From contig QJXZ01000177.1 of the NCBI GenBank assembly GCA_003248125.1, positions 1 to 56,501 on the forward strand: DNA of 56,501 nucleotides, given 5' to 3'. The position numbers and the translations under genes were made by a program. Position 1 is the first letter of the stretch, and the number at the start of each line of letters is the position of its first letter. Of this stretch, positions 16,732-25,672 are shown one piece after another. This stretch comes from Gammaproteobacteria bacterium. GTDB lineage: Bacteria; Pseudomonadota; Gammaproteobacteria; Pseudomonadales; Azotimanducaceae. The notes under the pieces are model-generated. The model ran no database searches. It saw only the letters and a list, made by a program, of their open reading frames with translations, and was not told where the DNA came from.

Positions 16732-19086
16732 TCAATTTCCGCGAAGCCTTTGCGACACGCGCTCCGCCAAGTCGGCGAGACCGAATGGTTTCTTCAGTAC
16801 CTCGACATGCAACGCGCTACCGACACGACGGCGGATCTCGTCGCTAGGGTAACCCGACATGAACAGCACCTCGACGGCTGGAAATTGGCGTCGAATCGTG
16901 GCAACCACCTCGATGCCAGCCTGCGCGCCTGGCAAGACGATGTCGCACAGCACGAGATCGAGGCGTACGAGTTGCCGTGCGCGTTCGATCGCATCTTCGC
17001 CGTTGGACGCCACCAGCACGACGTAGCCGACGCTGGCCAGCGCTTCGGAAATGACCGCCGCGACACCGACGTCGTCCTCGATGACGAGGATCGTTCTACC
17101 AGCTCCATCGTCGTCTGGCGGCTCACCGCGATCGGCCCGGGAATCGGCCGAATCCGGCCAAGCGCGCGGCAGCAGCAATGTGACGCGGGTGCCATGGCCC
17201 AGTTCGCTGCGAATGCTTACGTCGCCCCCCGATTGCTTGACGAAACCGTACACCATGCTCAGACCCAACCCAGAGCCTTCGCCCGGTGCCTTGGTGGTGA
17301 AGAATGGTTCGAATACATGAGGAATCACATCGGCGGCGATCCCCTTGCCCGAATCCGTGACACTTACTTGCACGAACTCACCCGCGGAAGTCGCAGCGCC
17401 GTCACCGTCGACCGTGGTGTTCGACAACTCGAAGCGCAGCGTACCGCCCGTCGGCATCGCATCACGGGCGTTTAGGGCCAGATTCAATATCGCGTTCTCG
17501 AGTTGATGCCGGTCGGCCTGGCATGGCCATAGCGGCGAGGTGCATTTTTCGACTGCGAGCGATATGTCCGCGCCGAGCGTTCGCCGCAACAACTCGGCAA
17601 CGCCATCGAGCAAACCGACGAGATCTACGCTTTCCGGTGACAATGCCTGCCGTCGCGAGAACGCAAGCAAACGCTGCGTCAGCGCACCACCGTGTTTGGC
17701 GGCCTCCGTCGCACCATCGACATAGGCGCGCAGCGCATCGTCAGCTTCGGTCGCCTCCTGCAGCAATTCGAGGTTGCCGAGGATCACCGTCAACAAATTG
17801 TTGAAATCGTGCGCGACACCGCCCGTTAGCTGCCCCACCACTTCCATCTTCTGCGCTTGCGCCAGCTCCGCCTCTCGCACCCGCAATGTTTGCTGCGCCT
17901 CCACGTATGGCGTGATGTTGGTACCGGAGCCTCGGTAGCCCTTGAATCGGCCGTGCTCATCGAAGTGCGGGATCGCGCTCACGTCGAGGTGCAACACGCG
18001 GCCATCGGTGCGACGTCCGGTGAGGCGGTAGTTCCGGTATGGCTTGCGCCGTTCGAGATCGAGCTGATGCTCGCCGTAGTTCTGAAGGTCGAATTTCTCT
18101 CTCATCTCGCGCGTGGTCAGCCCGAGTGCATCGCTCGCCGGTATACCCGTGATCGGTTCGAATCGCTCGGAAAGAAAGCTGATCCGCAGTTTGTCGTCGA
18201 TCTCATAGAAAAAGTCACCGGCGGCTTCCGCGAACATGCGAAATCGCGCTTCGCTGTCGCGCAAACGACCCTGTGTGTCGGTGAGCCCGGTGAGTAGCTC
18301 GCGGAGCCTTGCGGCCGTGGCACCGAGCTCGTCGAGTGAGTTTGGCACCACGTTCGGTTCGTCCAGCACCGTCTCGCCATACGAGCGGCCTATCAGAGCG
18401 GCCAGCGGTCTCACCCCCTGCACGTGGCCAACGTAGATCAACGCGCCAAGCAGCACCGCATAGCCGACCAGCATGACCGCGATCGATACCACCGCGACAT
18501 CGAGCGCGCTCGTGCGCGCAGCTTCGAAGAGCAGCAATGCCGATGAGGCCACGACCGCGATGCCAACCACCACGATGGACATGGTCACGGCGCCGGGTAT
18601 CAGGGGCCTACCTCCCATACGTGGTCCCCAGAACCGACCGATCAGTGTCTGCAACGCGACGAATAGTGGAATGCCCGCGAACGCTACGAACGTCAGCAGA
18701 GAGCCACCCACCACAGCGGCCTCACCGACACCCCAACTCGCCACCGCGGCGCGACTACTCCACAGCCCCACCATCAGCGATCCGAGCGCGTATGCGGTCA
18801 GGCCCAATGGAACGTCGACGAACAGGGTGCGAACGGCTGTGGCGCCGCGTGCAGCGGAGCCATCGTCGCGCGACATGCGTCGTCGCAACCAGTATGCGAT
18901 CGGCAACGGCGCGAGAACCGTATATCCAAACCATTCGGGCGTGATCTGGGCAAACGCCTGGTATGGCGGCGGCGGCTCGAGCAGCAACATGAGCAGCACG
19001 TAGGCGGCAGTCGCAGACCACAGATCGAGCAGAACGATCGATGTGCAGCGCTCGAGGAATTGGCGTTCGTTCAAGATTGAAGCCAC
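16732..19086 (-). CDS. Hybrid sensor histidine kinase with receiver domain
   Basis: A 784-residue hybrid kinase. About six membrane helices occupy residues 10-250. A PAS domain follows (about 290-410), then HisKA with GGVAHDFNNLL, an HATPase ending GEGSGLGLSMVYG, and a C-terminal receiver (about 660-780) with the phospho-acceptor Asp in LVLCDIVLPG and a conserved Lys in VLKKPFG. The HDFNNLL H-box is typical of the HisKA_4 group that feeds a phosphorelay. GTG 19086 is chosen because GGAGG lies 7 nt upstream; earlier in-frame codons overlap the PhyH gene. The ligand is unknown. Confidence 0.9.
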   Translation of the reverse strand: MASILNERQFLERCTSIVLLDLWSATAAYVLLMLLLEPPPPYQAFAQITPEWFGYTVLAPLPIAYWLRRRMSRDDGSAARGATAVRTLFVDVPLGLTAYALGSLMVGLWSSRAAVASWGVGEAAVVGGSLLTFVAFAGIPLFVALQTLIGRFWGPRMGGRPLIPGAVTMSIVVVGIAVVASSALLLFEAARTSALDVAVVSIAVMLVGYAVLLGALIYVGHVQGVRPLAALIGRSYGETVLDEPNVVPNSLDELGATAARLRELLTGLTDTQGRLRDSEARFRMFAEAAGDFFYEIDDKLRISFLSERFEPITGIPASDALGLTTREMREKFDLQNYGEHQLDLERRKPYRNYRLTGRRTDGRVLHLDVSAIPHFDEHGRFKGYRGSGTNITPYVEAQQTLRVREAELAQAQKMEVVGQLTGGVAHDFNNLLTVILGNLELLQEATEADDALRAYVDGATEAAKHGGALTQRLLAFSRRQALSPESVDLVGLLDGVAELLRRTLGADISLAVEKCTSPLWPCQADRHQLENAILNLALNARDAMPTGGTLRFELSNTTVDGDGAATSAGEFVQVSVTDSGKGIAADVIPHVFEPFFTTKAPGEGSGLGLSMVYGFVKQSGGDVSIRSELGHGTRVTLLLPRAWPDSADSRADRGEPPDDDGAGRTILVIEDDVGVAAVISEALASVGYVVLVASNGEDAIERARQLVRLDLVLCDIVLPGAQAGIEVVATIRRQFPAVEVLFMSGYPSDEIRRRVGSALHVEVLKKPFGLADLAERVSQRLRGN

Positions 19087-19129
19087 GCCGGCTCCTCCAC
19101 GAAGATGAGGCCACGCATGGGACGAGCGG

Positions 19130-19963
19130 TCAGCCGGTGCGGGCGGGCTCGATTCTGTCCCACACTGAGCGAAAGCCATCGTCGCGACCGAGCAACGCCT
19201 GGGCTGGACTCTGCTTGTCGATATGGCCCATCAGGTGTTTGTAGGTACCAAAACCGCACAACTCCGCCAACCGCGGTGAAAACCGCCGCACCATGTCGAG
19301 CGGAATGCCGAGTTGCTGGTTTTCCTGCTGGCGAATGAAGCCGGCACAGTAGTTCATGGCAATACCCACGCGACGCGCGCGCGATCGATTCGCGCCGCCG
19401 CCGTGCCAAAGGCTGCCATTCCAGATCAGTACGCTACCCTTGCGCATCTCCACGGCGACCGGGTCGTTCGACGACGAATCGACGCCGTAGACCGGTTTAT
19501 CGGCAAACCGATGACTTCCGGGCACCACCCGCGTCCCGCCGTTATCGGCAGTGAAATCGGTGACCGCCCACATCGAATTGCAGACCAGGGGCCCGTGTGG
19601 CCTTGGCAGACCGATCAACGTGTCGTCCGTGTGCAGCGGTTGCGCGGTTTCGCCGGGATCGATGGCGATCGACGACAGCGACGACACCAGGCAACCCGGA
19701 TCCAGCACCGACTCCACGATCGGTAGCACCGCTGCGTGTACGGGCACACGCTCGAATACGGGGTCACGGGCGAGCAGGTTGTAGATGCGCACCGTGCGAT
19801 GACCCTCGAAGGCGTTGTATCCAGGCAGGATGCGAAGGTCGGTTTCTAGGCGCTCGAGCGCATCACCGATAGCGTCGATCAGATCGGCTTCGATCGCGTC
19901 CTCGACGATGGTGTAGCCGTCGCGCTCGATTCGCGCCGTGTGCGCCGCGACGTCGAAGCGCAT
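19130..19963 (-). CDS. PhyH-family Fe(II)/2-oxoglutarate dioxygenase
   Basis: A 277-residue protein of the phytanoyl-CoA dioxygenase family. The iron ligands are visible as HTDD in PLHTDDTLIG (H and D) and the distal H in SLWHGGGANRSRARR, whose arginines would bind 2-oxoglutarate. The family hydroxylates very different substrates, so the substrate cannot be assigned. An alternative ATG lies about 12 codons upstream. The gene is divergent from the serine hydrolase at 20067 and runs into the hybrid kinase gene, 43 bp away. Confidence 0.85.
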   Translation of the reverse strand: MRFDVAAHTARIERDGYTIVEDAIEADLIDAIGDALERLETDLRILPGYNAFEGHRTVRIYNLLARDPVFERVPVHAAVLPIVESVLDPGCLVSSLSSIAIDPGETAQPLHTDDTLIGLPRPHGPLVCNSMWAVTDFTADNGGTRVVPGSHRFADKPVYGVDSSSNDPVAVEMRKGSVLIWNGSLWHGGGANRSRARRVGIAMNYCAGFIRQQENQQLGIPLDMVRRFSPRLAELCGFGTYKHLMGHIDKQSPAQALLGRDDGFRSVWDRIEPARTG

Positions 19964-20066
19964 CTTCTCGACCCCACAGACGACAGATTCCACCATTACC
20001 GCATGCCATTCACCTATGGACAAGCATCGCAGTACACTTCGACATCCATCCGATGAGCTGAGCATT

Positions 20067-21233
20067 ATGAGCGAGCGAGAACTGTTTGCAGTGCAGCCCG
20101 AAGATGTCGGCCTCCACTCCGGACGCGTGCACGACCTATTCCGGCGGGTACAGCAGGAAATCGACGAAGGGTTGTTGCCAGCGTGCCAATTCGCGATTGC
20201 CCGCAACGGCCGTATCGGTCAGTTCGGTTGGTCCGGATCGGCAGAACGACACTCGCTGTTCAACGTTTTTTCCTGCACCAAAGCGATTACCTCGGCGGCA
20301 GGCTGGCTGCTTCTACAGGACGGCAAGCTCGATCTGGCGGAGAAGGTCGCGGCCATCGTTCCGGAGTTCGGCACTCACGGCAAGGAAGCAATCACCGTCG
20401 AACAGCTGTTCACGCACACCTCCGGTTTTCCGCATGCACCGTTTCGAACCGACGATTGGAACGATCGGCACCGGCGGCTCGAGCGCTTCGGCGAGTGGCA
20501 GCTGAATTGGACACCCGGTTCGCGCTTTGAATATCACCCGACCTCCAGCATGTACGTGATCGCCGAGATCATCGAGCGCCGCGCGCATGTGCCATTCGAG
20601 GACTTCGTGCGGGAGCGCATCATCGCACCTCTCGGCATCGAAGATTTGTACCTCGGCTGCCCCGACGCAGAGCATCACCGTATCGTCGACGTTTGCCACG
20701 TCGGCGAAGCACTCACCGAGGACGACTACGCGAAACTCGGGCTACCAGTTCCACCGCAAACCGAGGTGACCGAAGAAGCGTTGAGCAACTTCAATCGCGC
20801 CGAGGTACGGCGCACGCCCGTCCCCGGCGGTGGTGCAGTGGCAACCGCGGCTGCGATGGCGCTCTTCTATCAAGGACTGCTCGATGGCGGTACCGCACTT
20901 GCCGGCCGACGCATTTGGCGTGAAGCGACGCTCGCCAATGCCCTCACGGTACGCAACGAGTTCTCAGATTATTTCGGTACGCCCGTGCATCGCGCCCTCG
21001 GCGTTGTGGTAGCGGGCGACGAGCGCCGCAATGCGCGCGGCTTCGGCCACACCAACTCGCAGTTTGCTTTCGGTCATGGCGGTGCGGGCGGACAAATTGC
21101 GTGGGCCGATCCTGCCACCGGTATTTCATTCGCCTATGTCACGAACGGCCATGACCGCAATGCCATCCGCCAGGGTCGGCGCGGTGTTTCGCTTTCGAAC
21201 CGCGCGGCGATTTGCGCCTTGGCCGACGATTGA
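20067..21233 (+). CDS. Beta-lactamase-fold serine hydrolase
   Basis: A 388-residue class C beta-lactamase/esterase-like protein. The SxxK motif is SCTK (in FNVFSCTKAI), the second motif is YHPTS in place of the YxN of true beta-lactamases, and HTSGF is present. GHGGAGGQ near the C-terminus resembles the KTG-equivalent loop. No signal peptide is seen, so it is probably cytoplasmic, which fits an esterase or transesterase rather than an antibiotic resistance enzyme. ATG 20067 lies about 100 bp from the divergent PhyH gene. Confidence 0.85.
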   Translation: MSERELFAVQPEDVGLHSGRVHDLFRRVQQEIDEGLLPACQFAIARNGRIGQFGWSGSAERHSLFNVFSCTKAITSAAGWLLLQDGKLDLAEKVAAIVPEFGTHGKEAITVEQLFTHTSGFPHAPFRTDDWNDRHRRLERFGEWQLNWTPGSRFEYHPTSSMYVIAEIIERRAHVPFEDFVRERIIAPLGIEDLYLGCPDAEHHRIVDVCHVGEALTEDDYAKLGLPVPPQTEVTEEALSNFNRAEVRRTPVPGGGAVATAAAMALFYQGLLDGGTALAGRRIWREATLANALTVRNEFSDYFGTPVHRALGVVVAGDERRNARGFGHTNSQFAFGHGGAGGQIAWADPATGISFAYVTNGHDRNAIRQGRRGVSLSNRAAICALADD

Positions 21234-21235
21234 CG

Positions 21236-21475
21236 ATGAGTCATCGCATCGGCGGCTTCGCGCTCGCGTTGTTGGTCGTGGCCGGGTGCCAAGCGCCCGC
21301 GGCCACTCAGTCACGCTGGCAGCAAGGCTACGAGGATGGCTGCCTACACGCTCGCGGCGCCACGCCAGAGACCTGTGAAGCGCGCGCCGCAGCGGTCGAG
21401 TCGATGGACACCGACTACCGGGCTGGCTGGGCCGAGGGTTACGAAGCGTGCAAGTCCGGGCCCGATGGTTGCTGA
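21236..21475 (+). CDS. Small cysteine-containing lipoprotein
   Basis: A 79-residue predicted lipoprotein. The signal peptide ends in VVAGC, a good lipobox with the lipidated Cys near residue 18. The mature part is short and carries further cysteines (GCLHARG, ETCEAR, EACKSG and a C-terminal C) with two repeated GYEDG/GYEAC units, perhaps disulphide-bonded. I do not recognise the family. It begins 2 bp after the hydrolase stop and its 3' end overlaps the convergent monooxygenase gene by 37 bp. Confidence 0.7.
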   Translation: MSHRIGGFALALLVVAGCQAPAATQSRWQQGYEDGCLHARGATPETCEARAAAVESMDTDYRAGWAEGYEACKSGPDGC

Positions 21476-22689
21476 GCAAATCGAGCATCCAGATGCGGCC
21501 GGGCAATGCCGAATGCCACGAGCCGTCCCGGCAGTCGCCGCAAACCTGGCACGGCGAGGATCATCCGCAACGGTGCCGGGAACGTAAACGGCTTCCCGCT
21601 CAGCGCTTGCGCGATGATGTGCTCCTGTACCAGGCCTTGCAGGCGTTGCATGACGCGCGTCGGCCGCTCGCGTCCGCGCTGCACGCGCGCGAGATGCCGT
21701 ACATCGACCGCACCGCGCCGCAGAGGATCCGTCAAAAGATTGGCAGCCACCACCGCGTCGGCGATCGCATAGTTGATACCCACACCAAACACCGGCGACA
21801 TGGCATGGGCGGCATCGCCGATGCAGAGCAGTCCCGGTTTGAACCACTGCTTCAAGCAATCGGACTTGACGGTCAGCAGATGGACATCGTCCCAATCGTC
21901 GAGTGCCGTCGTCCGCTCGCCGAGCAGCGGCACGATCTCGCCGATCGACGCCCGAAACGCTTCGATACCCTGCGCCTGTACGGCCGTGAAATCACCCTTG
22001 GGGAACACATAACCGAGCTGCCATTCGTTCACTCGCGACAGCATTACGAGGATACGTCCGAGTCCGATGTGAATCGCACCGCTGCCGACCGGATCGTCGA
22101 CCAGGCGCGGGAGACGAAACCAAGCGACGTCCATCGGCGCGGAGTCGCGCTCGACGACGAGACCCGCATAGCCGCGTACGCGCGAGAACCGGCCGTCGCA
22201 GCCGACGGTCAGCTGCGCGTGCAGCACGCGCTCGGCACCATCGCGCCGATAGCGCACGCCGATGATGCGACCCGCATTTTCGACCAGGCCGACGACGGTG
22301 GCACCCATTAGGCGCGTGAAGTTGGGGGCTCGGTCCGCTTCTTCGGCAATGTAAGTCAGGAACTCGGCCTGCGGCATGATCATCACATAGCGAAAACGCG
22401 ACGGCAGCGTCGCGAGATCGGCGATGCGCAGCGTGTGGTCCTTGGTCCGCATTTCCATCACGCGCAGTTCGTCGTGCGGCAACCCAAGCAGCGCATCGGC
22501 CAAACCGAGCTGGTCGAGCAACTCGAGTGTCGCGGGGTGAACAGTATCACCGCGAAAGTCTCGATCGAAATCACGGTGCATCTCGAGCAATGTGACCCGC
22601 ACGCCGTTGCGCGCGAGCACCAAGGCGAGCAACAAGCCCGCGGGTCCGCCACCGACGATACAGCAATCCGTTTGCGATGCTTCCGACAT
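21439..22689 (-). CDS. FAD-dependent monooxygenase, PHBH/UbiH fold
   Basis: A 416-residue flavoprotein. The N-terminal GGGPAGLLLAL is the Rossmann FAD motif and GDAAHAMSPVFGVGINYAI is the second FAD motif of aromatic-ring hydroxylases. These enzymes use NAD(P)H and oxygen to hydroxylate aromatic or polyketide substrates. The C-terminal part has a short tail ending LDARFAQQPSG. Substrate is not identifiable. It is divergent from the methyltransferase at 22766. Confidence 0.87.
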   Translation of the reverse strand: MSEASQTDCCIVGGGPAGLLLALVLARNGVRVTLLEMHRDFDRDFRGDTVHPATLELLDQLGLADALLGLPHDELRVMEMRTKDHTLRIADLATLPSRFRYVMIMPQAEFLTYIAEEADRAPNFTRLMGATVVGLVENAGRIIGVRYRRDGAERVLHAQLTVGCDGRFSRVRGYAGLVVERDSAPMDVAWFRLPRLVDDPVGSGAIHIGLGRILVMLSRVNEWQLGYVFPKGDFTAVQAQGIEAFRASIGEIVPLLGERTTALDDWDDVHLLTVKSDCLKQWFKPGLLCIGDAAHAMSPVFGVGINYAIADAVVAANLLTDPLRRGAVDVRHLARVQRGRERPTRVMQRLQGLVQEHIIAQALSGKPFTFPAPLRMILAVPGLRRLPGRLVAFGIARPHLDARFAQQPSGPDLHAS

Positions 22690-22765
22690 GCGCTTTCCTC
22701 CACGCTATGGGTCGCGCCGAGGTCGCAAAGAAGACATACTTCGCGCACTCGACAAGGAGGTGACG

Positions 22766-23380
22766 ATGGGTCTGTATGCCCGCCTGGTACTGCCACGGAT
22801 CATAGAGACCGCCTGTGCACAAGAGCCGCTCAAATCGTTGCGCGCTCGATACGTGCCCCACGCAACCGGCCGCGTGCTCGAAATAGGGATCGGTTCCGGA
22901 CACAACCTCGAGCACTACACCGAGTCCGTCACTTCCGTCACAGGCATCGACCCTGCTCCCGAGCTGACCGTGCGTGCCCGTGAACGCGCGGCAAAGCTGC
23001 ACTGCCCGGTATACGTGATCGAACAATCCGGCGAATCCATTCCAGCCGAGGATGCCTTCTTCGACACGATCGTGTGCACATGGACGCTATGCTCGATCCC
23101 CAATGTCTACCGTGCGCTCGACGAAATGCGCCGGGTACTCACACCACGTGGTCGTCTCATCTTCATCGAGCACGGCAAGGCCCCAGATCCAAGCGTCGCG
23201 CGCTGGCAAGCGCGAATCGAGCCACTGTGGAAGAAGATCGGCGGCGGCTGTCATCTGTCGAGACCAATGGGGCGGCTCATCGAGGACGCGGGCTTTCGTA
23301 TCACTGAGCTGGACACCGGCCACGTGCCAGGACCGAAGATCGCGAGCTACATGTACCACGGCACTGCGGTTCGTCGCTGA
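22766..23380 (+). CDS. Class I SAM-dependent methyltransferase
   Basis: A 204-residue protein with motif I as VLEIGIGSGHNLEHY (glycine-rich SAM loop), followed by TGIDPAPEL and the post-motif TWTLCSIPNVYRALDEMRRVL. It belongs to the Methyltransf_11 group and is soluble. AAGGAGG (22754-22760) lies 5 nt before ATG 22766, a strong ribosome binding site that fixes the start. The gene precedes the saccharopine-dehydrogenase-like gene by 95 bp on the same strand. The methyl acceptor is unknown. Confidence 0.87.
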   Translation: MGLYARLVLPRIIETACAQEPLKSLRARYVPHATGRVLEIGIGSGHNLEHYTESVTSVTGIDPAPELTVRARERAAKLHCPVYVIEQSGESIPAEDAFFDTIVCTWTLCSIPNVYRALDEMRRVLTPRGRLIFIEHGKAPDPSVARWQARIEPLWKKIGGGCHLSRPMGRLIEDAGFRITELDTGHVPGPKIASYMYHGTAVRR

Positions 23381-23475
23381 GCGCACGCCATGGGGTCACG
23401 GCAATCCCTCCTCGGTCGGCAGTGTCGCGGATCGCTTAGCGCCCGGCAAGCGAGCCATACCGACAAGGAGTATCG

Positions 23476-24684
23476 ATGAGCGGTCACGATGTCGTGCTGT
23501 ATGGTGCCACCGGATTTACGGGGCACCAGACCGCCTACTATTTCGACGCACACGTCGGCGATAAATTGAATTGGGCAATCGCCGGCCGCGATCGCGGTCG
23601 CTTGGAAGCGATACAGGCGTCGCTTCGCCATCCAGTGCCGGTCATCGTTGCCGACGCCCATGACGATGCTGCGATCGACGCACTCGTCGAATCGACGAAG
23701 GTCGTGCTGTCCACCGTCGGGCCGTACGCCCGCTATGGCGAATGCCTCCTGCGCAGCTGCGTTACGCGTGGTACCGACTACGTGGACATCTGCGGTGAGA
23801 CCGTCTGGATCAAACGCATGATCGAGCGCTATCACGATCGCGCGGTGCAGAGCGGTGCACGCATCGTCCCGTGTTGTGGATTCGACTCGGTACCTTCAGA
23901 CATCGGTACTTGGCTGCTGGTCGATCACTTCAGAGCATTGGGGAAGCGAACGCGCTCCGTAAAGGCGTTTTTCCGTGCGCGCGGCGGCTTGAACGGCGGC
24001 ACCGTGGCATCGCTCGCCGCCGCAATGAGCTCACCCGACCACAATCAAATCGACGATCCGCTGCTGCTCAATCCACCCGACGAACGCACCGCTCGCGAAG
24101 CGATTCGAAGCCGCGACCCGATCCTCCCCGTGCTCGATGCCGACCTTGGCCATTGGGTAGCGCCATTCTTCATGGGCCCGATAAACACACGCGTGGTGCG
24201 ACGCAGTGCAGCGCTCGCGAAGCTGGCGCAACAAACCTACGGCGACGAATTTCACTACCAGGAGTACATGAACCTCGGCCCGAATCTGTCCTTGCTGTCG
24301 AGCACCATAGCGGCCACGGGCACCGTATTGTTCGGCGCAGTCGCACGTGTGCCCGCCATCACCAAGTTCATCGAATCGCTGGCGCCGGCACCCGGTGAGG
24401 GACCATCCGAGCAAACCATGGACGAAGGATTCTTCGAGTGCGTGCTAGTCGGTCAGAGCGAGGACGGCGCCACGGCATGGGCACGACTTGCCGACGACGG
24501 CGATCCCGGCAATCGGGCTACCGTGAAGATGGTGTGCGAAGCGGCATTGGCGCTGGCGATCGACCGTGAGCGCTTGCCGCGACAAGCGGGCATCTTGACG
24601 CCAGCCACGGCCTTCGACGGTGTGCTCGCGGTGCGTCTGGCAGATGCCGGCATGCAAATCGAATGTCCGATGGCCGAACGATGA
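23476..24684 (+). CDS. Saccharopine-dehydrogenase-like / trans-acting enoyl reductase-like protein
   Basis: A 402-residue protein opening with VVLYGATGFTGHQTAYYF, the NAD(P)-binding GxxGxxG of the saccharopine dehydrogenase-like family. CGFDSVPSDIG further in is characteristic of the subgroup that includes mycobacterial trans-acting enoyl reductases and eukaryotic SCCPDH. A role in lysine metabolism is unlikely; a lipid or polyketide reductase is more plausible. A GGAG lies upstream of ATG 23476. The stop overlaps the next gene's start (ATGA). Confidence 0.8.
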   Translation: MSGHDVVLYGATGFTGHQTAYYFDAHVGDKLNWAIAGRDRGRLEAIQASLRHPVPVIVADAHDDAAIDALVESTKVVLSTVGPYARYGECLLRSCVTRGTDYVDICGETVWIKRMIERYHDRAVQSGARIVPCCGFDSVPSDIGTWLLVDHFRALGKRTRSVKAFFRARGGLNGGTVASLAAAMSSPDHNQIDDPLLLNPPDERTAREAIRSRDPILPVLDADLGHWVAPFFMGPINTRVVRRSAALAKLAQQTYGDEFHYQEYMNLGPNLSLLSSTIAATGTVLFGAVARVPAITKFIESLAPAPGEGPSEQTMDEGFFECVLVGQSEDGATAWARLADDGDPGNRATVKMVCEAALALAIDRERLPRQAGILTPATAFDGVLAVRLADAGMQIECPMAER

Positions 24685-25154
24685 GGCGCCCACCCGTCAT
24701 CGCGGCCATGCTCGCGGTGCTGTGCGTGACTGCCGGATGCGCCACCTATCAACCCCTCGACGTTGCGCTGGTCGGAATCGAACCGTTGCCGAGTTCCACC
24801 TTCGAGCAACGCATGCGCATCGAGCTGCGCGTCCTCAACCCGAACGACCGCGCCTTCGAAGCAACGGGCTTGAGCCTGCGGCTCGATGTCAATGGCCAGC
24901 CGCTCGCGCGGGCGGTCAGCAACGCACCGTTCGCCGTACCTCGCCTCGGCGAGACTCGCCTCGAGCTCACCGCCAGCACGAGCCTGTTCGATCTCGCGCG
25001 CCAGATCCTGGCACTCCCCGATCGCCACGAGCCCATGGCGTATCGTATCGAAGGCCGGCTTCATCGCCGCGGCCTTGCCCCTGACCTGTCGTTCGGCCGT
25101 GGTGGCGAGATCGGATGGAACCCCTCGTCAACCAAACCGTCAGAGTTGCGTTGA
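24681..25154 (+). CDS. LEA14-like lipoprotein
   Basis: A 157-residue predicted lipoprotein. A signal peptide ends in VTAGC with the lipidated cysteine near residue 20. The mature part reads like the late-embryogenesis-abundant type 2 (WHy) fold, for instance LRVLNPNDRAFEATGLSLRLDVNGQPLARA, with alternating beta strands. Such proteins are thought to sit in the periplasm; function is unknown. ATG overlaps the previous stop by 4 bp. Confidence 0.8.
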   Translation: MRRPPVIAAMLAVLCVTAGCATYQPLDVALVGIEPLPSSTFEQRMRIELRVLNPNDRAFEATGLSLRLDVNGQPLARAVSNAPFAVPRLGETRLELTASTSLFDLARQILALPDRHEPMAYRIEGRLHRRGLAPDLSFGRGGEIGWNPSSTKPSELR

Positions 25155-25228
25155 TAGTGGGATCGATGCTCGACCGCGATCTTGGGCAAGCCCGCGCCCA
25201 CGATCGGCCACCGCGCGGAGGAAACGTC

Positions 25229-25594
25229 ATGGGGCGATTGCTGTTTATTCTCGTCTTGGTCGCTGCCGTAGGCTGCGCCAGTCGCGAACGAGCGCCGGGC
25301 GGCGTGATCGTCGACATGAAGGGCGTCGACCGCACTCAATATCAGGTTGATCTGGCCGACTGCTCGCAGTACGCCGATCAAGTGGATGTCGCCGGTAAGA
25401 CCGCGACGGGTGCGGTCGGCGGTGCCGTAGTCGGCGGCGCGGTTGGCGCCGTGCTCGACGATCGCAGCGTCGGCGAAGGTGCCGGTGTTGGTGCCATTCT
25501 CGGCGGCAGCAAAGGTGTTGCGCGCGGTGTTGCCGAACGGCAACGCGTGGTCAAGAACTGCCTTCGCGGCCGTGGCTACCGCGTGTTGAACTGA
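25229..25594 (+). CDS. Glycine-zipper lipoprotein
   Basis: A 121-residue predicted lipoprotein. The signal peptide ends in VAAVGC (lipidated Cys near residue 16). The centre (about 60-95) is a glycine zipper, GAVGGAVVGGAVGAVLDD followed by GAGVGAILGGSKG, seen in outer-membrane proteins such as the SlyB group. GGAGGA lies 6 nt before ATG 25229. A conserved C-terminal CLRGRGYRVLN follows, as in related proteobacterial lipoproteins. Function is unknown; it probably spans or stabilises the envelope. Confidence 0.85.
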   Translation: MGRLLFILVLVAAVGCASRERAPGGVIVDMKGVDRTQYQVDLADCSQYADQVDVAGKTATGAVGGAVVGGAVGAVLDDRSVGEGAGVGAILGGSKGVARGVAERQRVVKNCLRGRGYRVLN

Positions 25595-25672
25595 CGTCCC
25601 CTGCCACCGCGCTTGCGATGACAAGGCTGCGCCGGCCCCTCTAGAATCCTCGACGGGTGCATGGGGAGCAGC

